Positions 48,969 to 61,978 of a stretch of 64,000 bases of DNA are shown here, one piece after another. Origin of the DNA: Lucifuga dentata (taxonomy: Eukaryota > Chordata > Actinopteri > Ophidiiformes > Bythitidae). Within the stretch, counting starts at the first letter, position 1, and each line of letters begins with the position of its first letter. The notes under the pieces are model-generated. The model was not told where the DNA came from, ran no database searches, and saw nothing but the letters and a program-made list of their open reading frames with translations. The translations under genes were made by a program, and so were the position numbers. The DNA is taken from contig VXCM01000981.1 in NCBI GenBank assembly GCA_014773175.1, forward strand, positions 502,720-566,719, given 5' to 3'.

Positions 48969-51900
48969 ATCACATAAGCCCCAGCGCGACATATTTAACC
49001 GCACACGACTCAACACAGACTGCATCAGCCTCTTTTCCTGGGAACTTTTCCTGCTTGTGCCACCTTTATAAGTTGGAACATATGGTCTCCATTAGCTATA
49101 GGCACTGGGCGTTATTCCTGCGGTTACATTAAAAAAAAAACTGGCCAGTGTGCGAGAAGCTCAGGACGTAATTAAACACTTGCCTGTGTTGACGTTTGCT
49201 GTTGTCACCTAAGGCAGAGCAGACGGACCATCAGGCCTAACAGACTGTAATCTGGAGGTGTGAGAAAGAGAGAAAGCAGTCATGGTGGCTATAAAGCAGT
49301 GACCTAACAGCCTATTTAAAAGTAGGGGAAACTTATTACGCCTTTAAATAAAAATTTATTTACCATAAAGCCTCAGCAATTTAACATATAATATACAGGT
49401 TTTAAATAAAAATTGCAGGTTATATAAATACAACTGTATTTTGAGGTGATAAGAGGTTAGCCGCTGACATATCATGTTAAATAAAAGCCCAGTATTGTTT
49501 ATCTCTACAGGGCTGCTCTGACTTGCAGACGGACAGATGCACTCTGGGAAAGAAAACTGAGCCACAGAATGTTGCCTGTGGGAAGAGATTATGAGTTTGA
49601 CACATTATGGAGTATGCATTGCTTTGCTCGTTATCAACATCAATGATGAATGAATGAATGAAATGATGACAAATGTGAGTTTCCAGAGGGGCTGAATGTG
49701 AGAAAGAAGCAGGTTGGATGCAGGTCTGAGCTCAGTCTTGCCTATATGTTGGGGTTTTTTTTTAGATTTAAATAGAAAGGCTGTGGCTTTGGCATCATTT
49801 CTCTCATAACAGCCAAAATCTCTACTTCAGCATTTTGGCCAGGAGTTCACCAGCCCTTCATTTTAGGGTGGTTGTTCAGTATGTGTAAGTGTGAGCAGTA
49901 ATTTTCCTGAGTTAGCTTAGCATCTCATATACACACACTGTTTGTCTAGTTAAAATAATGGCTGCTATAAGTTATTTCTTCCCTCGCCTTTTATTCTTGT
50001 CTTATGATGGACAAGTTGACCTTCAAATCAACCTTCCAAAAAACTTGATGATCTCTTTAATCAGCACGCTGGAGGGATCGCTCCAATATCCCCCCCCCCC
50101 CCCCCCCCNCCCCCCCAACTGCTGATTAATTCCAAGCCAAATGCAGTCGACTGAAAGTCATTCCAGTTAGTTCTCCTTTTGTAACTGGATACTAAGTGGA
50201 GTTTGGTTTGCTGGTTTGGAGGTTTACAGTTCTGTGGTCAGGTGTCTCTCAAAATGTTGGAAAGTATTCCTTGGCAATGACATGAAATGTTGTAACCATC
50301 TTCTTCCTTTCATTACTCACCACCAACTTAAAATATCACGTGTGAATCTGAGCGACACGTGGCATATACTGAGGAAAACTGCAGCAGGCCAATTTAAGAA
50401 TACTTAACGTTATACTTATCTACACACACAAACCTAACTTTGTGTCTTTATGTTTTTCAGAATGCAGTCTCCAAAACTCTCCAGTGTGACAAAAACCAGT
50501 ATTTAAAAGGATCCAAGTGCTGTGACAAGTGTGGACCAGGTGGATAAAAATTACACACACTCATGAATTGAAGTTAGATACAGGAAAATAGTGTGACATA
50601 GTGTGTACCTGTTTACTCAGTGGAAGAAGCCTAAGATTAAAATTCCATTCACAGATTCTGAATGAAAAGAGGAAGGATGTCTAATAAGAACGTTTCAGTT
50701 TACAACGGCAGACATGCATATGTGACTGCGCAAATCAGGCACGCGCACACACAGATATTTGATGAGAAGCACCCACCACTTTAGAAGAGGGAGAGGAAAA
50801 AAAACCCTCTAATTTTGGTAATTTCCTTCCTCTTTTCTCTTGTTCCAATAGGTTTGGTGCAGTCTTTACTGGGACTAAGTGTGGGGTTATGCTTTCTCCC
50901 TCTTTTTTTTTTTTTTTTTTTNTTTTTTTTTTTTTTTTTTCACCAGGCCACCGTCTGTTTGCTGAGTGCTCGGACTCAAAGGAGACTAAATGTCGTAAAT
51001 GTGATCGTGGTGAATATCAGCCTGGCTGGACTGTGGAAAGCCGCTGCCTGCAGCAAAAGTTCTGTGACCGTGGTCAGTGCCGGTGGCTGTGAACACTGCA
51101 AAACATTCAACTCACAGCCAGATAAACCTTCATTTACAAATCTGTTTGATTATGTTGCCATGTCCAAATATTTTCTTTATCCCCATCCTGTCATCACAGA
51201 ATGTGATTATTAGAAAACAAACTCAAGTGATTCTCCAAGAAAGTCTCTGCTTTGCTGAAATGATAAAACTGAGCATCACTAACCTACTGGAGCCACCTCT
51301 GCCTTACATACATCTTTGTGTGGTGACCTTTGACCTCCAGGTAAGGGTTTTATGCAGAGACCTGAAAACCTTGTAGCAGAGGAGCCGTGCCTCTGTCTTC
51401 CCAGCCTCCAGTGTTCTGCCATCAACTGTGAGTTTTGCGAAAGGATACCGACCTGCAAGGCTGGATATGGACTCGAGGCAGACCCTGGTGAGACACAAAG
51501 AAATGATATCAAAACAGAAATGCCCATATGCATTATATAACAATAAAAAATATACAGTATAGCTATTAATGCCTATTAATTCCAGAGTCAACTAATGGAC
51601 GCAGGATCTGTGTTGCGTGTAAGAGAGGCTTCTTTTCTGCTGACGCCAGTGCCGAGCCGTGCAAACAGTGGACCAAGTAAGCATTCACACACGCCGTTTT
51701 AGCTTTAACTGGTATCGTTTGACATTTTGAAGGGAAAATATAGTCGGGTAGGCCTTCCTCGCCACCAGCCAGCTGTTATGACTAACACACACCACTTCCC
51801 CTGGAATCAGACAGCAGCCTCCACCACCGGCCGGATGTGTGCTGATGTTGGAGAAAAAGAGAAAGACGGAGATATATAGGGAGAGAGAAAGAGATCTGGG

Positions 51901-54900
51901 AAATTGTACAAGGAATGAAATGAGAAAAAAGAAAGAAATCCCTCTTTATTCTGTGTTGTTGTGATTTCTCCCAGTTGTAAGGCTGAGGGCAGGATTGAGA
52001 CACGGCCCGGCAGCGCTCAGGCTGACGCAGCGTGTGGACCACATGTCTCTGGTAAGGAGTGGACACATTGACTACAGACTGTCACAGCACCTGGCACAAC
52101 CATGCCATTAAAGGACCATACCACCATTTTGCATGTTTGAGCCTAATATATTCAATTTTCATACATGTAATGTCACTGACAATCATTTTTCAAAGCATAC
52201 TACTGGAACGGTGAATTAAAAAAAATTTTCCTACCTTCCAGACCGCCACTGGTTTCAGTTCATTCTGGTATGCTATTAAAATCAACTTGTTGATACTTGA
52301 AACGTTCTTGGAATAGGTAATGCATTATCACAAACAAGACATGTATTCAGCTTTTTTTTTTTAGAAGTTTCATAATTTTAGTATTTAAGCGCAATAAAAA
52401 GCAGAGTGAATGTATGTCTCCACCAGGGAATATAGTCTCAAAAGAAGATCTGTGTTTATTGAAAAATTTTAACAACCGTGATTTCATAATTTTGTGTAAC
52501 TATTAGCAGGTGAAACATCAATTTTTAAGGTGGGTGTATCGCTTGAATATTTGATTTTGAAAGATTAAGAGATTTTGCAAACTATCAGGAAAGCTGAAAT
52601 ATGGTTTTGTCCTTTGGGAAACGGTTATCAGTAACCTTACATGTATGAAAATTGAATATATTAGACTCAAACATACAAAAGGCGTGGTATGGTCCTTTAA
52701 ATCTCTCATGCTTAAAAGAAATACATTGGTTGGAAAACCTTAGAGAAAATGTCTTTAGGGTACTGTGCCGCTTTCTTTTGTGACTGATGGAAGACATAGA
52801 TATTAAGGTTTTGCTCTGATCTGTGTCTGCCAATCAGGTGCAGCGTCCTCCTGGGTCATCGTTTCCGTGCTGTCAGTCATCACCATTCTCTGTCTCCTCA
52901 TCCTGCTGCTCTTCTGCTACAAGGACAAACTTAAATTACTCTCTGGTACATGATCCTCATATTTTGCTTGTACATTTTAGCAGTTTCTAATGACATTTTA
53001 TCATTTCTTCACATAATCCAGCGCAATAGTGATATTTCTCTTGTGTCTGTCGGTACTGCACATAATAAAATATCAAGATGCACTCCAGATTTGACTTGCA
53101 GTTTTTGATTCAGCCTGAAATAACTATGCAAGATTTTCACCAGCCTCTTTTCAAAATAATATATTTATTGTCATCGTGTTCTTTCTGTGTAGTAAATCTG
53201 CGATCCTGTGTCCAGAATCTGAAGAGGACCAGGATACAGCAGGTACAGTGGAATTCTATGTCCTGAAGTTGCAATACGCAGAAAATTATTTATTAGTATT
53301 AGCTTAAAAACAGATACACTTGTAAGATCGTTTGGCATTCCACATTTAAGATATTCTACATTATTTAATAATTGATTCAATTAACAATAATTCTTCGTAT
53401 CTGTAATTCTAGGAGACCCTGGCCCCTCTTTACCACAGTGGAGGGGCAGGAAGAATAGGAGTAGGAGGCCCTGGAGGTTTGAAATGCACACCATGTGAGA
53501 GCACCAAACTCATATGCCAAGTCCCCCACAACCCCACCAACGAGCCCCACAGCACCACTTCTGTCCCTAGTGTCAAGGTGTCAATGCCACTAACAGGGGA
53601 AATGGCAGAGAAAGATGGGATAAAGGGAAAAACCGTAACTGATGATGAGAGCAAAGGGTCCGTGGAAGCAGAAGAGGTTTCAGGAGAAGAAAAGATTGTC
53701 AGTGTGTCTCCACTTTTGGTGGGTTCTTGCGTGTGTGTGATGCCAGTCCGTGAGCCGCTGGAAGTCGGGGAGAATGAGGACTGCAGTCAGGCTGTGAGCC
53801 CTGGTACTCTGGGAGCCTGCTTCTGTGGAGGGGTGGATGGAGAGAGGGAGGGACATGAGAAGACGGGAGAGAAGAACGGGGAGATTGAAAGCTCAGACAA
53901 CAATGGTAAAAACGACGACGGGGAGCAAGAAAAGATGATTTCATTGAAAAGCGAGACAGATGTAGAACCTCTCCTCTCTCTTTCTCCACCTCTCCTCCAC
54001 GCCTCCCCTGTAATCCCTCCATCCAGCCCACACCGTGAACTCTGCGTAGCCTTGTCCCAGGCTCAGGCAAGGTCAGAGTTCAAACATCACCTGCTGGACA
54101 GATCAGCGGTGAAAGAGGAGGAGCTATACAGACTGACGAGCACAGACTCCACCTCGACTGAGGAGGCCGAAACTAGTACGACCTCCACAATGACCTTTTT
54201 CAAACCCTCAATGGCTTCTGCATCTGCTGGAGATCTCTACTTGGAGAAGCCCTCTGAGAGCCTCAGCCAGGAGCAAGATCAGGAACTTTCTTGGAGGGAC
54301 AGTGAGGAAAATAAGCTCTTATCTGGGGACGCAGAGCTGGAGTGCCCCCCTGAGAGTCTCCACAGTCAGCTGACTGAACCAGCTGTCACCTCAGGTAGGT
54401 GAAAAATGTAAGGGTGCTGAGGTGTAGAAAACTCAGCTACTCTATGGCAGTTAAAACCGATGGGATAATGGATCATTTTCCAAGTGGAGTTTGTGTTATG
54501 TTTTTGCAGCAGTCACCACTAATACCATACAGTATTTCCACACGGTCATACCCATACATGATTTTAATCCACTACAATGCAGTATTCCCTTTCTTTCTTT
54601 TTTTTTCCACCAAGAAAAACAAAATGAAATCTGTGTTTTGTGTAATTGGAAAGTTTTACTGTAACATGGCTGAATTGCTCCAACAGACACTTTGCACCAT
54701 GCCAAGAGGAAAAAACAAAACAAAACTGTGGGATCTAATCTGCCTCGTGAACTGAATGATCACAGTTAGATAAATGCAGCATTATCAGAACAGTCTGATT
54801 AGTTCAGCGGTTAGTTCGATTTGGGGGGTTATTAGGTGAACACACTGAGAAAAGGGATTGGTTTCAACATAAGCTTGTATGATAGCTTCCAAGAAGTATA

Positions 54901-56949
54901 TTTTTATTAAAGTCAATATGGTTAGATGTTAAATTCTGGAGGACCACACATGAAGAAGGAATAGGATATGTCTGTACGTTGTTCAATGAGCTAGTGATTA
55001 CACCCCCCAGAACCACTCTCCCAACATAATGTGTATGTGTGTGTGTATATAAGAGAGAGAGACCTATGCCATCTACATTGCCTCTGTTTACCCAGAGTTC
55101 TGTAGGGTTGCGCAAAATGACCACAGATTTAATTGAAGCAAGATGTGCGCAGTTTGAACAATACTTTTATATTCCTGCCCACCCAAAACACACACAGACA
55201 CAGACACACACACACAAAAACATCTTCTGATGACATTTTAATACTCTCTTTAATACTCTTTGACTAGCTACTTTAATTATGCTTGCTGGCCTGAAAATGA
55301 ACGTCATTTCCCATCATGCAGTAATAGGTTCTGGACTTCCCGCTCATAACGTTTAAAGGTCAAGCGGGTCAGAGGTTTCACCTGTCCACTGAAACAGATT
55401 TATTCCCCTCTATTTATCCAGGGTAACTGGATGTTTTCAAAATGTTTTCACAGGGTTTAAATGCCTTGCTCAATGGCAGATTAACAGCAGTGTGGTGGAG
55501 GAGAAAGCACTCTTGTGAACCTTTCAGTCTGGGGAAATTTGCAGTGTGGGTGGTATTTATTTGAGATTAAGAAGAAGTTGACAAGTTAACAAGAAGAAGT
55601 TGTCATCTGTGCTAAAACATTCTGTTCAATATCTTGCTCAAATGCTAGTTAGAATTGATCATTCTGTCAATGTCTGTCTCCAGCAAACCTCCCTCTTCTT
55701 CTACCAGCCTGCTTGTTGGGGCGATATTTCTCTCTTGCTATATTTACTTTATAAACTGTGAGTCGACAGTCTATTGTTGGGCATCCAGAACAATCAGCAG
55801 AGTATTAAGAAGGGATAAACAGAGGAACCAAAACAGATTCCATGCAGCTTTGTTTTCAAAGCTGTGGTGAAATTGCATATTTTCAAGCCAGACCTCTCAG
55901 ACTGGTATTCCGGGAAAGGCTCTCAGATGGAGAACACAGACGTGAATGATGTGTGCACATGCATTTGCGTGTGTGTGTGTGAATAAATGAGGTGTGAGCC
56001 GTGAGTCATGGGTAGTTGGCTTCTTCTGTAGGTTGGAGAGTCAGACAGGAGGAGGGATAAAATAGGAACCAGAGGCTTAACTGGTGAAATATGGCTTACA
56101 CATCAAAACACACTGTTGATTTCCTAATTTATCTGTTTTGACTGAAATCCATGAAAGGCATCGATAAGCTCTTTTATTAAAAAGAAAAAAAAAATGGATG
56201 GAATCTTTAAAAAGATAGAACATTATTCTTTTAGTGTTTATGTTTTATTTATGTATTTTGTCTGTAGAACTCTAAACCGTTGATAAATGGTAGTTTCTCA
56301 GCAGCCTTAACTTTCTCACGCTTGCTGGACGCTGAAACAAACAGGGCCAAGGGACATGATATGGCATTCTATGTTGCTGTGGCCTTTCTGTGGTCATTCT
56401 GCATTGTCATTACACCCACCGTCCATTTGTCATCCGAGGTTAGCCAAGATTTTGGCCCTTCTTCACTTACGTCATGATTATGAGAAGGTCTATATGTATC
56501 TGTGTGGCAATCATGAGGGCATGACCATTTTCTATTCTAGGTTCTACACATTTCACAATAACGTTTCATCGTCGTTCCTACACTAATTCCACTCAGAAAT
56601 CACCCCGCCTGTGTCTTCATTTTTTCTCTTTTCCTCACATTCTCTTCTTCCTTCCACCTCTTCAGGTCAAGTGACGGGGAACCACAACACCACCTTCATC
56701 TCCAGCGGTCAGGTGATGAACTTCAGCGGCGATGTCATTGTCGTCTATGTCAGCCAGACGTCGCTAGGCAGCAACGGGGAAGAGCTGGATGAAGCCTTTG
56801 GGAGCCCTGTACAAGAACAGGCCAATGAGACAGCTCCCTTGTTTCAGAGTAGCCTGAGGTCAACAGGGGACTCCATTACCCACAACACCTTGCAAGATGA
56901 GACGCTGCCTGTGCAAGAAGTGATGGATGAATGGCCGCAGAGGAAGTGA
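46290..56949 (+). CDS. tnfrsf11a: TNFRSF11A (RANK), receptor for RANKL, complete
   Basis: Type I membrane receptor of the TNF receptor superfamily. RANKL binding recruits TRAFs to drive NF-kB signalling in osteoclast precursors, immune cells and epithelium. Exons: 46290-46364, 50461-50539, 50947-51072, 51341-51487, 51586-51676, 51975-52051, 52838-52945, 53193-53242, 53413-54394, 56666-56949. The sum is 2019 nt, 672 residues (human 616), and every junction is in phase. Seen: signal peptide 1-25, four cysteine-rich repeats at about 33-195, membrane segment [20 protein letters not shown] near 203-226, and a long acidic cytoplasmic tail mostly in one 982-nt exon with EPLEVGEN as in human. The last exon has [20 protein letters not shown] (IVVY at 603-606) and two PVQE TRAF-type motifs (626 and 660). 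The identity is secure; the tail middle is poorly conserved. Confidence 0.95.
46956..46999 (+). repeat. (AGAAT)n pentanucleotide microsatellite
   Basis: Near-perfect tandem AGAAT copies, about nine units, in TNFRSF11A intron 1. Confidence 0.9.
48924..48968 (+). repeat. (CTGT)n tetranucleotide microsatellite
   Basis: About eleven perfect CTGT units in TNFRSF11A intron 1. Confidence 0.92.
52108..52700 (+). mobile_element. Long-TIR TTAA element, copy D
   Basis: It begins TTAAAGGACCATAC and ends GTATGGTCCTTTAA with long imperfect inverted repeats. It is 593 bp and contains no internal N, so it is the cleanest copy for defining the family. It lies in the TNFRSF11A intron just upstream of the transmembrane exon. 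Confidence 0.88.
54395..56665 (+). other. TNFRSF11A last intron (2.3 kb)
   Basis: It lies between the large cytoplasmic-tail exon and the final exon carrying the IVVY motif. It contains short GT/CA tracts (about 55030-55046, 55192-55217) and no recognisable exon. Confidence 0.55.
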
Positions 56950-58489
56950 AAAGTGACAAATGACTACAGTGACATCTTCCCTTTGCTGTCCTTAAACAGG
57001 TAGAAGCTGAAAAACGGATCTACAATCACTTTCTGTAGGTTAAATTATCTTATTATTTTAGCTTTTTACAAATTGCTAAAGACAAAAAAAATTCTTAATC
57101 TGTCCTACCATACCAGGCTTTTTTTTTACCCACTCTCATAGTTCTTTCACCTGGGAGATCAAGGGGAAGGAGCGTGGAAGGAAAGGCTCAGTATTAACAT
57201 GAAATCGCCCAGTTAGGTACCTGAGATATGAAGATATGGGTCTAAGTAAATTTTATCACTCCCTAACTTCATCTTCCACACCTTGTGCAAGTCCCATTTA
57301 CACCATTAGTCAGTAAGTCTTGCCTTAGGCGCAGCTAAGCACCACTTTTTTCAATTTCCAGTGGAAAGCTAAAGGGTTTTTTTTTATGGAAACTCCCCTC
57401 ATTCCAGATGGTAATGGGGAATTTTGTTGGGAAATGAATGTGGAACTACAGTTTAGACTGGAAGATGGTAATGTTTTTATTGTGCGGCATTGACCTTGAT
57501 ACTAAAGAGTTACTGCATTATTTTGGCCCATTTCCACATGGACAGGTAGAGTCTATAGAGCACCTGTATGAAGACTCTAATCCACCAGTTTTTAATGGGT
57601 CTGAGTAAGAGTTTAACATTTGGATAATTTCAAGAGTTTCCTTCCAGTTCAAAATATCCACCATGTGGAAACCATTGTGAAAAGCATGTCATGAAAGTCT
57701 ATGTTATTGGGGTAAAAAAAAATGTAAATTTAATAGATAGTTCAAAAGTTTTCTGGAAAGATTCTCAATTTTTCAAATCTTGTTGAAAAAAAAACTGAAT
57801 GAAATTTCAGGCATTTCTCAGAGTGAATTTTATAAACTGGAAAGAAGCCATCTTTGTTTTTTGTTTTTTTTTGTTTAGTTTTTTGTTTTTGCTTTTACTG
57901 TCTTTTGGCTTTTTTGTTTGTTTGCAGGGACTTAGAAAAACTAATCCTCAGTAATGAGACACATCCAGTTTTGGTACGAAGCTTTAATTTGTATATAAAC
58001 TTTTTTATTCTCCTCTTATTGCACCACAAGTGCAGTTTACTTCTAAGAGAAATGCTATGCATTTGATAAGCTATTTTAACTGTTTGGTTTGGTTTCAATG
58101 TGTTTCAACATGCAAACCTTAATGAAGAAAAGTCTAATTCTGCTTGTTTATAATATTTTGTTTTAAATAATTTTACAAAATCGATTGTTTATGTATTATT
58201 TCAGAGAATGGCTATGTAATTAATGTTTGTATATATTTAAAAAAAAAAAAAAAAGCATGATATATTTGTGAAACCAGAAAGAATAGGCCCTTTGTGTTTT
58301 CTTGGTTGATTTGAGGCATGGATGTGTAAAAGCGGCGCCATTAACAGCAGACAAACGTGTACATTATAGGAGTTGAAAGGGATTCTTCCAAAATTAAAAC
58401 CTCAAATATATATGATGCCTTATATTATGTACATATAAATCAAAAGCTTTTCAATGAATGACTGAAAGAATATTTTGATTGAAATTAAA
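56950..58489 (+). other. tnfrsf11a: TNFRSF11A 3' UTR
   Basis: It runs from the TGA at 56947-56949 to an ATTAAA signal at 58484-58489, followed by GT-rich sequence. An A-run occurs at 58239-58254. The end is inferred from the signal only. Confidence 0.5.
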
Positions 58490-58509
58490 TATGTTTTGCA
58501 TCTAATCCT

Positions 58510-60265
58510 TCTGTTGTGACTGTCTTCCTGCATTCCGTGGGTCTTCTTTGTCAACTTTCCTATGCTGGGATCTACAAATTACAGCAATGGAGTGACTGAT
58601 CTCTTCTCAATGATCTATAATAATTGTGAAGCGGGGATAATTACACACGTAGAAATACTCTTTGTCTCAGCACAGACAAGCAGCCTTTTATCAGGCCTGT
58701 GGATGGTGAGCAGCTGTGAGGAGAAACACATCTAGCCTGTCAGACCAGCCAGCGTCACAGAGAGACCACATGAGAGGAGCTGGAAGCCCTCATTTAGGCC
58801 TGGTTTGGGTCAGCTGAAGTGTTTATATATGTGTGTATGTGTGTGTTCATATGTGCAAGTGTGCATCCTTGTCTGCCTATTTTCTGGTTGTTTGTGAAAA
58901 CAGGAAGTTATGACTAGCGCTCATATGGTTTACATGAGACCTGGCTGGCTGGTCAACACAGAACCTGACTGTGTAGTTAAATGATTTCAGCGTTTTTTGT
59001 TGTTTTTTTTTTTTTTTTTTTTTTGGTTGTTTTTTTGTTTTTCAACTTTCAACATGTGAGAAAATAGTTTTTCGTTTGGCTGAATCTTTATAGCCACAGC
59101 TACAGTTCTCCCTCTGGTGGTACTTATATGTTAGGACACCAAAAACAAGAACTTCTCTTAAGAAACTGAACAGTCAAAATTTATCTACCGTAATCTGACT
59201 ACATTAATATATTTGGTCTTGTTAAAACATACAAGCACAACCACATTACAAAACTTTTTAACATGTTTTTAAACTGTTAAAAAGTTAAAGAACGGAGGTC
59301 CCCAAAGACGGGGAAATCCACCCTTGAGTTGGGATCACCTTTCTCACTTTAACATTATCCATTACCAAATAAACCATACCCAGTAAATTCAGCAATTAGG
59401 AAAACTTTCACAGAGAACCCACAAATACAGCCGGGTGATAACCCACACCTTCCTGTGGAAACCACCAGAAAACCCACTGTGGTGACCCGCTGAAATTAAA
59501 GTTGTCTCACCTGTGGATCCAGGTTTTGAATTTCACCTGCAGAGATTCTGTTGCATAAAACTTGAGTATGTCTCTTTTGTGCTACTTTAAACTGCCAGCT
59601 AATTTTTAAGAACTGAGTAAATATATAATATACTGGATATCTTTTCCTCCTCTACATTTATATGTAGACCAAATACAACTTACATTTTAAACCATCAACA
59701 ATTTCACACATTCTGGAAGGAGTCTTTCTTCAGAATAAGTACTTTTAGTTTTGATTCTAATACTTATATGTTTCTATTTTCCTATCTTTTTTTTTTTCCT
59801 ACTATGATGGACATGTATGGGCACCTTTAATTGTAATTTTTGGTAGAGAACTGAGTAGAGGAAAAATAACATACAGGGATTGAGAAATATGTAGTGGTAA
59901 GTACAGTCTGCTGAGTCAACCGTGAATCTTCCTTCAAGAATTCAGAAGAATTTTTTAAACTTTTGAATTCAACAAATGGCTCTTTCAGTGGGAATGTTAA
60001 TATCACTTACCGTGTGATTATCCACCAGAAACAGATCCTTACTTTCAGAAATTCTACTTAAATTGATTAGTTACAACAGACTTTTGACAAAAGGGGGTTT
60101 GTATCTAATGATGACCTCCTAACAGCCTAGATCATTTTTTGAGATGAATAAGACTTTCATTCTTTCCATCTGTTCTCTCTGTCTCTCTGTCATATCTCTG
60201 GGAGTCTTGAAACGACATTGATGAAAGAAGCATCTCTTAAATTACAGGAGGAATATCGGCTTTTC
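58510..60265. other. Intergenic region TNFRSF11A to RDH-like gene
   Basis: AT-rich with a T-run (59007-59024). No gene, RNA gene or clear promoter motif was recognised. A pyrimidine-rich stretch (60157-60200) precedes the first RDH-like exon; the transcription start is unknown. Confidence 0.55.
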
Positions 60266-61902
60266 ATGCCATCAGCTACAGAAATGGAAGCAGTCAGGTA
60301 AGAAATTTCTTATATAAGACAAAGTCCACAGGAAAAAAATCTAAAATTAATAGCATTATATTTCTTTTAAAATGATCATGTATGTTAATTGACAGAACTT
60401 TGATTAATTTAATTATTTGTCTTTTTTGAGCGTTGAGGATGAATTTCTGTTGCATTATTAAAATTATTCTGTTCTGTTCTCTTCTCTTCTATTCTATTAA
60501 GGATTTAACGGATTTAATGGATTTAAGGATTTAACATTTTGGAACTAAGTAGGAGACCTAAAAATAATATTTGCAAACAAATATTTATTTCCAAACAAAT
60601 ATTAGCTTTTGATATTACATGAGTGGAAATTTAGGACAAGTCAGACTCTAATGTGTCCATTCAAATCATATAGGCTTTACTTTCAATTTTAAACCATGAC
60701 CATAGATTCTGGCATTCACTTTTGTCAGGAGAACCTCACCCATGTGGTCATTCAGTAAAGTTAAAACAAAAGTGTCATATGCACAATAACATTTAATTTA
60801 TTTGATAGAACAATATTCATTCCCCTCTTAATACTTCGAATCAACTTGCCTAACTGCATCATTCATACTTTCATATCTCATTCCTCAGGTCTCTTTTTGT
60901 CACCAAATGGTCGTCAGATGTGCGTCTGGATGGGAGAACAGCGATAGTAACGGGTGCCAACTTTGGCATTGGCAAGGAGATGGCCAAAGACCTGGCCAGC
61001 CGAGGAAAGCAATCTGAGCTGCAAATTTAAAGAAAGAAAAGAGATGATCATGAGTTATGTACTTTTAGGTTTTTCGTTCCATTGGACATATACATAGAAA
61101 TACAGAAAGACAATGAAGAGGTGTTAATGTTTATGTCTGTAGGTGCGCGGGTGATCCTGGCTTGCAGAGACATGGCTAAAGGAGAACAAGCTGCCCGTGA
61201 TATTTTGAGGGAGGTGAAGGGAGCCAAGGTTGTCGCCAAGCATCTGGATCTGGCGGACACCAAATCCATCTGCCTCTTTGCTGAGAATGTCTACAACAGT
61301 GGGTACAACTTACATACATGCTAAATTACAGTGCTTTTTAAAAATAAAACTGTAATATGGGTGATTTATATTTGCTTTCCCAGCTGAGAAGACTCTTCAT
61401 TACCTGATCAACAATGCAGGTATGGCTATTTGCCCTTTTTCCAAAACAGTGGATGGGTTCGAGATGCAATTTGGAGTTAATCATTTGGGTAAGAGATCAA
61501 ATTTGTCAGGTTTTTTGGCCCAACATGTGGTTTCTTTTCACTATAAAAAACCTACTGGAATTACTGTATTATTTATACTTGACTTTCATTCACATTTCAC
61601 TCCTTCTACTTCTAAATCTCTCTTCCTATACCCCTTTTTCTCTACTTCCATCCCTCCACTCTCTTTCTGTCTCTCCAGGACATTTCTTCCTGACCTTCCT
61701 GTTACTGGACCTGCTGAAGCATTCAGCTCCATCCCAGGTCATCAACCTGACATTGGCGATGCACGCCATGGGCAAAATCCAGTTTGATGACTTGAGCAGT
61801 GAGAAGGACTACCACCCTGTCAAGGCCTACGTGCAGAGCAAGCTGGCCAATGTCTTGTTTACCAGAGAGCTGGCCAAAAGGACTGAGGGTAGGGTGTGCA
61901 TT

Positions 61903-61978
<76 letters not shown>

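Larger units (their letters stand above)
46365..50460 (+). other. TNFRSF11A intron 1 (4.1 kb)
   Basis: It separates the signal-peptide exon from the first cysteine-rich repeat. It holds an (AGAAT)n tract (about 46956-46999), an (ATCC)-rich tract (about 47795-47852), a (CTGT)n tract (48924-48968) and a C-run broken by N (50091-50116). No exon or RNA gene was recognised. Confidence 0.6.

Noticed and set aside
54399..54755. 118-codon frame right after the large RANK exon
   Set aside because: It overlaps the donor and intron; the tail continues in phase in the exon at 56666, which matches RANK. No evidence for a retained-intron isoform.
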